Source of the DNA: Spirochaetota bacterium | GTDB lineage: Bacteria > Spirochaetota > UBA4802 > UBA5550 | Length of the DNA stretch: 5,067 bases | NCBI GenBank assembly: GCA_022704585.1 | Contig: JAKJGD010000205.1 | Location: 1 to 5,067, forward strand | Reading direction: 5' to 3' | Shown here: positions 1 to 5,067 of the stretch, piece after piece | Numbering within the stretch: position 1 is the first letter of the stretch | How the letters are laid out: every line of letters begins with the position of its first letter | Notes under the pieces: generated by a model | Seen by the model: only the letters and a program-made list of their open reading frames with translations | What the model was told of the DNA's origin: nothing | The model's database searches: none | Position numbers and translations under genes: made by a program

Positions 1-2
1 CG

Positions 3-431
3 CTTCTCGCGCGGTTCAAGAGCTGGGAGCCGCGTATTACCAGGTTCAGAAAGCTCATGGACCGGCATAACACCTGGTTCATACTCATTTTCAGATTCCT
101 CTACGGACTTCGCACACCGGCGCCTTTTGCCATCGGGTTGAGCAATGTTTCAATAAGGAAATTCATATTTCTGAATATTATAAGCGCGGCGATTTGGGCC
201 GTGACTCTCGGCGTCCTGGGCTACTTCTTCGGCCAGGTGCTGGAAGCCATACTGGATGATATCAAGAAATACGAGCTGCTGGTCATGGGCGGGCTTATTC
301 TCTGCGCGACCGTTATTTTCTGGATCAAACGGTACCGGTTGAAAAAGGCCCGGGAGCGCAAGGCCCTGGAAAACGGTGAGAAGGCCGCTGGGAAAGCTAC
401 CGATGCGGCCGACCCGGCTTCCGGTGAATGA
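3..431 (+). CDS. DedA/VTT-family inner-membrane protein, C-terminal part (5' end outside window)
   Basis: The frame is open from the left edge and shows the last 142 codons, ending at TGA 429-431. It carries the conserved DedA core: an R-F-x-x-G-x-R-T segment (FRFLYGLRTPAP), then an 'xxGLSxxSxxKFxxLNxxSAxIW' stretch and GYFFG at the end of a membrane helix. Another hydrophobic helix (about LLVMGGLILCATVIFW) is followed by a basic stop-transfer segment and a polar Lys/Glu/Ala tail that is probably cytoplasmic. Known for the family: DedA/VTT proteins are integral membrane proteins with a re-entrant-helix core, linked to undecaprenyl-phosphate or phospholipid flipping and to envelope and proton-motive-force homeostasis. 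Which lipid this member handles cannot be told. The ATG at 57 is internal to the conserved region, so it is not the true start. A 330-base gap and no overlap suggest it is not in the same operon as the next gene. Confidence 0.87.
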   Translation, partial: LLARFKSWEPRITRFRKLMDRHNTWFILIFRFLYGLRTPAPFAIGLSNVSIRKFIFLNIISAAIWAVTLGVLGYFFGQVLEAILDDIKKYELLVMGGLILCATVIFWIKRYRLKKARERKALENGEKAAGKATDAADPASGE

Positions 432-500
432 TAATCGAACCTGCGTTCATCATTGCAGATAACCCCCGTCATTCACGACTAAAACTCTTTAAAAAATGTA

Positions 501-527
501 TTGATTAATAACCCTCGTTGTGATAAT
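501..527 (+). promoter_or_regulatory. Candidate sigma70-type promoter with extended -10
   Basis: TTGATT at 501-506 resembles a -35 box and GATAAT at 522-527 resembles a -10 box. A TGT just upstream at 519-521 gives an extended -10 (TGn). The spacer is 15 bases, shorter than the ideal 17, but an extended -10 can compensate. The site is in the most AT-rich part of the window. Transcription would start near 534, giving a leader of roughly 230 bases before the ATG at 762. This is pattern-based only; the host's sigma factors are unknown. Confidence 0.3.
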
Positions 528-551
528 TTGAGTTGTTGCAAAACAACTTAA
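528..551. repeat. Inverted repeat: 10-bp hairpin with GCAA loop
   Basis: Positions 528-537 pair with 542-551 (nine Watson-Crick pairs and one G-T wobble) around a four-base GCAA loop at 538-541, which is a GNRA-type tetraloop. The stem is AT-rich and no T-run follows on the + strand, so it is not a classical intrinsic terminator. It lies at or just after the predicted transcription start and could be a 5'-end-stabilising stem-loop. Confidence 0.5.
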
Positions 552-570
552 TTGCCTGCAGGGATGCCGG

Positions 571-591
571 CACATTCGCGGAGCGAATGTG
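571..591. repeat. Inverted repeat: perfect 9-bp hairpin
   Basis: CACATTCGC (571-579) pairs perfectly with GCGAATGTG (583-591) around a three-base loop GGA. This is the strongest short palindrome in the gap and the first of the tandem hairpins between 571 and 654. Confidence 0.6.
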
Positions 592-597
592 AGATAT

Positions 598-612
598 CGC
601 GGGTTTCCCGCG
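598..612. repeat. Inverted repeat: perfect 6-bp GC hairpin
   Basis: CGCGGG (598-603) pairs with CCCGCG (607-612) around a TTT loop. The only T-run after it is TTT at 614-616, too short for a confident terminator. It sits six bases after the 571-591 hairpin. Confidence 0.5.
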
Positions 613-654
613 GTTTCGATCCGTTGCGAAACTACCGGGATGGAGTTGCGCAAC
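613..654. repeat. Two mutually exclusive inverted repeats
   Basis: GTTTCG (613-618) can pair with CGAAAC (627-632). Alternatively GTTGCG (623-628) can pair with CGCAAC (649-654). The two pairings share bases 627-628 and are interleaved, so only one can form at a time. GTTGCGCAAC at 645-654 is also a perfect 10-base palindrome. Such overlap is the minimal geometry of a switch or attenuator, but the stems are only six base pairs each and chance is possible. Confidence 0.35.
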
Positions 655-750
655 ATGACTATTGAATGACTATCGGGATATCCTGCGGCCTCCCGCCCGG
701 CCTGTGTCATGACAGCAGACTGTCGGGGCACTGCCAGAAAAACACACGTC

Positions 751-755
751 AGGGA
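751..755 (+). promoter_or_regulatory. Ribosome-binding site that sets the start at 762
   Basis: AGGGA ends six bases before the ATG at 762. The same frame is open from an earlier ATG at 666, but that start lacks a comparable site. It would also add 32 residues, including cysteines and prolines, in front of a clear signal peptide, so 762 is the better start. Confidence 0.75.
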
Positions 756-761
756 AATCGT

Positions 762-3700
762 ATGAACGTCAGATCGATACCAAGACACCTTTCCGCGCTT
801 CTCCTTTTCCTCGTTCTCATGCCGGCATCACTTGTTTTCGCCGCGCCGGTGACGATAGACGCGACAGCGTATCATGTGACGATCCTCAAGGAAGGAAAGT
901 GTGAGATCCTGTACGAGATAACCTTTACCGAGCTCGAGTCCCGCGACAGGATACGGACCATCGGACAGTTCATCGAGCCGATGACGTTCATCGAGAGCTT
1001 CGGGACCTCCGGTGGCAAGCGGTTCGGCGTGACCATGGAGAGCCTGGGGAACGGGTTCTATTCCGCGGTGTTCAACCTTACCACGCAGACGGGCGGCAGG
1101 TACACGGTGAGCATGCGCTACCTCGTCGAGAAGCCGCTCCTCGACAGGACCGAGAACAACGGCATCGTGTACGGCAAATTCTGGTGGTCCCCGGTGCAGT
1201 GGAGCCTCCCGATAGGGAAGCAGACCGTCCAGATCATGCTTCCCATTGAGATTGCCGCACGTTACAACCGGCCTGAAATGATCACGCCCGCGGTGGTGGG
1301 ACCGACCGGATTTATCGAAGATAAGGAATCGAAGGAAAGCCACCAGCGCTGGGTCTATTACCCGTCGCAATGGAAGGGAAAGAATTATCTCTCCATCCAT
1401 GCCGAGAAGACCGGCCTGTCCGCGAACGAGAAGGAATCGATTTCCTTCTATGTCCCTGCGAAATACCTGGAGATCGGCGCGCAGGGGGGCGATTACACCC
1501 TGGACGAATTCAGGGCTGGTGATCTGGTCGAGGAAGGGGACTACCGGATCGACCGGGGCGATGCCATGGTAATGTTGAGGCCGGTGGGGGATAATAACGC
1601 CACTGTCCTCGAGCTGTCCTCCTTCGATCTGCATATCAACGAACGGGGCGGCAGGAACGTGTTCCGTGCGCTGTTTCGGTACGGTCCCCGTGACATGTTT
1701 TCCGGTATTGACGCCGCGCTTAAGGTGACCGTTAACGGCGATGAGATCCGCGCCAGGGCGCGGCCTTCCGTCACGAAGGACGGCCGGGTGGAGGAAGGGG
1801 CGTATGACCTCCTGCTCGGAAAAAAAACCGAGGAGGGAGACCGGGTCAGGGTATCGTTCACGCTGCAGCGCTACGTGGAGCTCGACCTGGACTCCCGGCT
1901 CTATGAAGGCCGCTTCCGTGCCGGCTACGCGTGGCCCGGGCTCGCACTGGCCAGGGTCCCGGAAGAGACCCGTTTCGTCGCCGCGATTCAGCTGCAGGAA
2001 AAGGCCGCGGGAGCATCGTCGCCGGACACGAGCGGCCTTCCGCTCGGCGTCGATCATGATGCTAAACAGGCGTATAAAAACTGGAAAGTCCAGATCAGGC
2101 AGGAAAACACCGGGGAGTATTACCTCGAAGGGACCGCGGAGAAGAAATATTATCCGTTCCTGTACCTGTCGTCGCGGACAGGATCAGCGGGACGGAAGGC
2201 GCTTCCCCCTGCGATGATGCGGATCACGCTGGACCCGTCGCGGGTGAAGATCGGCAACTGGCAGAAGCTCAAGATCCTGGTTGGCGACCTGTTCAGCCTT
2301 TCCCTGTCGCGCTGGGACCGTGTCTTCGCCGTTGACCTGCTCGGGCTGTTGGTCTCGATCCTGATCTCAAGCTATTTTCTCAACTTCTTCCTGCTCGGCG
2401 CCGAGATGGCGGTCATCGGGCTGCCGCTTTACCTGGTCGGCCGGGCGTCGAAAGTGGACCTTTTCAGCAAGGTATTTTTTCCGAAAGGGAAGCGGATGTT
2501 TAACTTCACCGCTGGCCTGATTTTCAGCCTCAACTGCGTCATCGTACCGTTCAGGCTCGCCTATTACGTCATCTCCGGCATCGTCTACCTGCTTGCCAGG
2601 ATCGCGGCGATCCACCCGGCTGTCAGGACACGTTTCTTCGAGAAGAAGCCGGAATATATCAAGCCGGAGATTCAGATCGAGACCTTCAAGACCGCTGAAA
2701 CCGTGGACAACCTGGATCCGGTCGAAACAGCCGTGTTCCTGAACAAGCCATCAACCGCGATAAACCTCATGGTCATGAGCCTCTTCAACCGGGGCTTCCT
2801 GGACATATTGAACCGGAATCCCCTGCAGGTCAGGATACTCAAGGCAGAGGCGGTCAGGGAGCCGGTGAAGCAGCCGGTCAGGATACTATCGGTGCTGAAA
2901 GAGGGCTTTGATGCCGCCGACCCGGCGGCGAAGATTAACGCATTCATCGTCGAGAGCCTTGCCGAAGGGACACGCGGCTCTCTCGTGCTGGCCGCGGCGC
3001 TCCCCGCTGATGCGGCGGCGTCGTACCGGGAACGGTGCCACGAGATTGTCGCGGCGGACGGCGCGCGTTTCATGATCGACGACTACGACGCGGGGGAAAA
3101 CGCGATTACCGTTACCGGCGAAGTGAAGAGCGGCATTATTAAAGCGCTCGTCGACGCGAACCTCGAGGAGGAGGTCACCGCCGACAAGTCCGGCCTTGCA
3201 CCTTACGAGATCATGTTCCTCAGGTCGATCGCTCAGGACGGGTCCCTGCCAAAACAGGCCGTGCCGGCTATACTCAGGTCGATCTCGCGCTCCCTCCAGG
3301 GCAAGGTGTGGAAAGCGGACATTGACAAGACGGCGAAGGCCTACGCGGACAGGATTGACCGGCACTGGGACGAGTTCGAGAAGGAGCCCGACTACCAGCA
3401 ACAGCGACGGTATTTCGACGCGCACCTTCCCTGGATCGTCATGCATGACGGCTTCGGCACGAAATCCGCCCCCTTCATGGAGAAGGCGGCGAACGACACC
3501 ATGAAAGGGGAGAGCACCGCGTTCTTCGAGAAGATCACCGACAAAACCGGCTCCGTGGCCGAGGGCATACGGGATTTTTCGGACGGCATCGTAGAGAAGG
3601 TCGAAGGGATGTCCAGCGCGATTGTCGAGAAGATGGAAAACCTGTTCCGGCCCCCGGACCTGAAATCGGCGGCTCAGGCCGCCGCCGTCGCGGCACAGAA

Positions 3701-3860
3701 CATCAGCGCGTTCAGCTATGACGCCTGCCACTCGGCCTGCCATTCCGCGTGCCATTCGGCGTGCGTCCACTCGGCCTGTCACTCCGCGTGCCACTCGGCA
3801 TGCGTGTGCCACTCCGCGTGCCATTCGGCATGCCACTCGGCCTGCGTGTCGAGCTTCTAG
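762..3860 (+). CDS. Signal-peptide-bearing membrane protein (DUF2207/TIGR04222-like) ending in (HSAC)n Cys/His repeat tail; putative radical SAM substrate
   Basis: The protein has 1032 residues. Residues 1-27 form a typical signal peptide (Arg/His n-region, Leu-rich core, VFA|A cleavage). Residues ~30-515 look like a beta-rich extracytoplasmic region; its opening segment (TIDATAYHVTILKEGK) recalls the N-terminal domain of DUF2207 proteins. Two hydrophobic blocks (522-560 and 580-612) flank a basic loop (561-578). Residues ~651-685 (LDPVETAVFL...NRGFLDI) and ~812 onward (LAPYEIMFLR) resemble the small helical or winged-helix units after the membrane segments in DUF2207/TIGR04222-type proteins; this is recalled and unsearched. 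A helix with 11-residue periodicity (932-964) and an Ala/Gln-rich linker (969-983) lead to the tail: from Cys989, nine HSAC units in three triads separated by Val, Val-Cys and Val, ending SSF. Eleven of its 14 cysteines lie in the last 44 residues. Inference: the tail is modified by the adjacent radical SAM enzyme; it could instead bind metal unmodified. Confidence 0.93.
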   Translation: MNVRSIPRHLSALLLFLVLMPASLVFAAPVTIDATAYHVTILKEGKCEILYEITFTELESRDRIRTIGQFIEPMTFIESFGTSGGKRFGVTMESLGNGFYSAVFNLTTQTGGRYTVSMRYLVEKPLLDRTENNGIVYGKFWWSPVQWSLPIGKQTVQIMLPIEIAARYNRPEMITPAVVGPTGFIEDKESKESHQRWVYYPSQWKGKNYLSIHAEKTGLSANEKESISFYVPAKYLEIGAQGGDYTLDEFRAGDLVEEGDYRIDRGDAMVMLRPVGDNNATVLELSSFDLHINERGGRNVFRALFRYGPRDMFSGIDAALKVTVNGDEIRARARPSVTKDGRVEEGAYDLLLGKKTEEGDRVRVSFTLQRYVELDLDSRLYEGRFRAGYAWPGLALARVPEETRFVAAIQLQEKAAGASSPDTSGLPLGVDHDAKQAYKNWKVQIRQENTGEYYLEGTAEKKYYPFLYLSSRTGSAGRKALPPAMMRITLDPSRVKIGNWQKLKILVGDLFSLSLSRWDRVFAVDLLGLLVSILISSYFLNFFLLGAEMAVIGLPLYLVGRASKVDLFSKVFFPKGKRMFNFTAGLIFSLNCVIVPFRLAYYVISGIVYLLARIAAIHPAVRTRFFEKKPEYIKPEIQIETFKTAETVDNLDPVETAVFLNKPSTAINLMVMSLFNRGFLDILNRNPLQVRILKAEAVREPVKQPVRILSVLKEGFDAADPAAKINAFIVESLAEGTRGSLVLAAALPADAAASYRERCHEIVAADGARFMIDDYDAGENAITVTGEVKSGIIKALVDANLEEEVTADKSGLAPYEIMFLRSIAQDGSLPKQAVPAILRSISRSLQGKVWKADIDKTAKAYADRIDRHWDEFEKEPDYQQQRRYFDAHLPWIVMHDGFGTKSAPFMEKAANDTMKGESTAFFEKITDKTGSVAEGIRDFSDGIVEKVEGMSSAIVEKMENLFRPPDLKSAAQAAAVAAQNISAFSYDACHSACHSACHSACVHSACHSACHSACVCHSACHSACHSACVSSF
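3726..3848 (+). repeat. In-frame 12-base tandem repeat encoding nine HSAC units
   Basis: A TGC (3726-3728) is followed by nine 12-base units of the form CAY-TCB-GCN-TGY: 3729-3764, 3768-3803 and 3810-3845. The three blocks of three units are separated by GTC (3765-3767) and GTG-TGC (3804-3809), with GTG after the last. Every difference among the nine units is synonymous: His CAC/CAT, Ser TCG/TCC, Ala GCC/GCG/GCA, Cys TGC/TGT. The first two blocks are offset by 39 bases and differ at 4 of 36 positions, suggesting duplication of a whole block. The array is part of the coding sequence and not a CRISPR. Confidence 0.95.
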
Positions 3861-3863
3861 GTG
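3859..3863 (+). promoter_or_regulatory. Ribosome-binding site of the radical SAM gene, overlapping the preceding stop codon
   Basis: AGGTG uses the last two bases of the TAG stop (3858-3860) and ends five bases before the ATG at 3869. Ribosomes terminating on the repeat-tail gene would sit on this site, which implies translational coupling of substrate and enzyme. Confidence 0.6.
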
Positions 3864-3868
3864 TTCCC

Positions 3869-5067
3869 ATGAGAGCCGCGATTCAGGACATCCAATCCTT
3901 CATCCGGTCCACGCGCGACGTGGTGTACCTCCGCGGCGCCGACCGTCTCCTCATCATCCGGCCCAACAAGCTGCAGCACCTGAACGAGACGGCCTATGCC
4001 ATCCTTGATTCCCTGTACACGGAGGGACGGACGCCGGATGAGACGGCCGGGAGGATGGCCGCGCGTTATGGCGTTCCCGAGGCCGTGATCAGAAAAGACA
4101 TGGAAGGCCTGCTGCAGAGCATCAACGCGATCATGAACGAGGAGTACGCGCAGGCCCCGCTGATCTCGACCATCGATTTTGACCCGGCAAGCGTCGTGTT
4201 CCCGGTGCTTTCCGAGATTGCAGTTACGTACCGGTGCCAGAACCGCTGCGACTTCTGTTATGCCTCGAGCCCATACCGGGGAGCGGACATGCGGGAGATG
4301 ACGCTTGACGAGATACGGCTGGTCATCGACAAAATATGCTGCGAGGCCCAGGTGCCGACCATCTCCTTCACCGGGGGAGAGCCGACGCTCCGCGACGATC
4401 TTCCCGCGATGATACGGCATGCGTCGGAGCTCGGCATGAGGACGAACCTGATTACCAACGGCATCCGCTGCGCCGACCCTGCCTTCGTCGCGGACCTTGC
4501 CGGCGCCGGGCTGGATTCCGCGCAGGTGAGCCTGGAGTCGCACCGCGCGGACATCCACGACGCCGTGACCGGCAACCGGGGCTCCCACGAAAAGACGCTG
4601 CGCGGCATAGAAAACCTTTCGAAGGGCGGGATTTACACGCATACCAATACGACCATCTGCATGAAGAACCGCGGGCACCTGGTCGCGCTGGCATCCTTCG
4701 TGAAGGAGCGGTTCGGGTTTCCCTACCTTTCGATGAACATGATAATTGCGACCGGCATAGCCCGGGACAACGACAATATCAGGATCGGCTATTCGACGAT
4801 CGGGGAGATCATCAACCCGCTCATCGACCATTGCGAGGTGCTGGGAATCAAGCTCGTTTGGTACTCGCCCACGCCCTACTGCCTTTTCAACCCGGTGGAC
4901 CGGAACCTGGGGTCAAAGTCGTGCGCCTGCGTTTCGGGGCTTCTTTCGGTCAACCCGGCGGGCGAGGTGCTTCCCTGCTCGAGCTTCGACCGCGGGGTGG
5001 GGAGCCTTGTAAAGCATTCGTTCAGGTACGTGTGGGAGTCGGACCAGGCGCTCTACTGGCGTGAGCG
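3869..5067 (+). CDS. Radical SAM/SPASM peptide-modifying enzyme with N-terminal PqqD-like domain (3' end outside window)
   Basis: 399 codons are visible, with no stop before the edge. Residues ~15-90 match a PqqD-like RiPP recognition element: a short beta segment (LLIIRPNKLQHLNETA), then helices with 'G-R-T-x-x-E' and 'A-x-x-Y-x-V'. The radical SAM barrel follows, with Cys123, Cys127 and Cys130 (CQNRCDFC, CX3CX2C) to bind the SAM-cleaving 4Fe-4S cluster, GGEP at 169-172 contacting SAM, LITNG (194-198) and QVSLES (219-224). The C-terminal part is a SPASM-type region with Cys338, Cys352, Cys354 and then VNPAGEVLPC ending at Cys370; the remaining cluster cysteines should lie beyond the edge. 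Known for the family: such enzymes install thioether, C-C or other crosslinks on peptides recruited through the recognition domain, using auxiliary Fe-S clusters. The gene begins eight bases after the repeat-tail gene, making that tail the obvious substrate. Reaction type and regiochemistry are unknown. Confidence 0.93.
   Translation, partial: MRAAIQDIQSFIRSTRDVVYLRGADRLLIIRPNKLQHLNETAYAILDSLYTEGRTPDETAGRMAARYGVPEAVIRKDMEGLLQSINAIMNEEYAQAPLISTIDFDPASVVFPVLSEIAVTYRCQNRCDFCYASSPYRGADMREMTLDEIRLVIDKICCEAQVPTISFTGGEPTLRDDLPAMIRHASELGMRTNLITNGIRCADPAFVADLAGAGLDSAQVSLESHRADIHDAVTGNRGSHEKTLRGIENLSKGGIYTHTNTTICMKNRGHLVALASFVKERFGFPYLSMNMIIATGIARDNDNIRIGYSTIGEIINPLIDHCEVLGIKLVWYSPTPYCLFNPVDRNLGSKSCACVSGLLSVNPAGEVLPCSSFDRGVGSLVKHSFRYVWESDQALYWRE

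Larger units (their letters stand above)
432..761. other. 330-base intergenic region with hairpin cluster
   Basis: No convincing gene lies here. The first 130 bases are AT-rich and hold a promoter-like site. Positions 528-654 hold a series of short perfect inverted repeats, listed separately. An 8-base direct repeat ATGACTAT occurs at 655-662 and 666-673, 11 bases apart, about one helical turn. A perfect 10-base palindrome TGTCATGACA lies at 705-714. The final part carries the ribosome-binding site of the downstream gene. No hairpin followed by a T-run is visible for the upstream DedA gene. The region is therefore probably a long structured 5' leader and/or a palindromic intergenic repeat element. 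Confidence 0.6.

Noticed and set aside
528..551. Intrinsic terminator for the upstream DedA gene
   Set aside because: The stem is AT-rich and is followed by TTGCCTG rather than a T-run; it also begins about 100 bases after the stop and just after a promoter-like site.
666..761. Earlier in-frame ATG at 666 for the repeat-tail gene
   Set aside because: It would bury the signal peptide behind 32 residues; the ATG at 762 has a well-spaced AGGGA and an immediate signal peptide.
489..788. 99-codon minus-strand frame across the intergenic gap
   Set aside because: It overlaps the next gene's start region, runs through the hairpins, has no domain I recognise and no good ribosome-binding site. It is more likely a chance frame or part of a palindromic element.
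828..2057. 409-codon open frame on the minus strand
   Set aside because: It lies wholly inside the strong + strand gene, has low-complexity Arg/His/Gly/Pro-rich composition typical of the antisense of GC-rich coding DNA, and has no recognisable domain.
2886..3836. 316-codon minus-strand frame beginning in the repeat array
   Set aside because: Its N-terminus is merely the antisense reading of the HSAC repeat, and it overlaps well-supported coding sequence throughout.
3726..3845. CRISPR-like array
   Set aside because: The period is 12 bases with no spacers, and the units are in frame and vary only synonymously, so it is a protein-coding repeat.
3718..4008. 96-codon + strand frame overlapping the repeat and the radical SAM start
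   Set aside because: Its Thr/Arg/Ala-rich sequence is the out-of-frame reading of the 12-base repeat; it has no start signal of its own.
3857..4831. 324-codon minus-strand frame and the + strand frame at 4336-5064
   Set aside because: Both are shadows of the radical SAM gene, whose cluster, GGEP and SPASM motifs are all in the frame starting at 3869.

Overview
This looks like a GC-rich bacterial chromosome fragment, probably from an anaerobic or environmental Gram-negative-type lineage. Deltaproteobacterial or spirochaete-like MAGs come to mind, but nothing in the window fixes the taxon. All convincing genes lie on the + strand. They are dense and GC-rich, and the only notably AT-rich stretch is the intergenic region around 470-560.

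Layout. Positions 3-431 hold the C-terminal 142 codons of a DedA/VTT-family membrane protein whose start lies upstream of the window. Positions 432-761 are a 330-base gap with no gene. It contains an extended -10 promoter candidate and, from 528 to 654, a run of hairpins, two of which are mutually exclusive. Positions 762-3860 encode a 1032-residue secreted or membrane-anchored protein: signal peptide, large extracytoplasmic beta-type region, two hydrophobic membrane blocks, and a C-terminal region resembling the winged-helix part of DUF2207/TIGR04222-type membrane proteins. It ends in an extraordinary 44-residue Cys/His tail of nine His-Ser-Ala-Cys units. Eight bases after its stop, a radical SAM/SPASM protein begins at 3869 and runs off the right edge. 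It has a PqqD-like (RiPP-recognition) N-terminal domain, a CX3CX2C cluster motif and a GGEP motif.

How they fit together. The tight, probably translationally coupled pair at 762-5067 looks like a substrate-maturase module. The peptide-recognition domain and SPASM region are typical of radical SAM enzymes that modify Cys-containing peptides, and the neighbouring protein ends in an 11-Cys repeat whose sequence is kept while its codons vary. The most economical reading is a RiPP-like system in which the 'core' is the C-terminal tail of a ~110 kDa membrane protein rather than a small free peptide. The DedA gene is probably a separate unit. The modification chemistry and physiological role cannot be read from the sequence.
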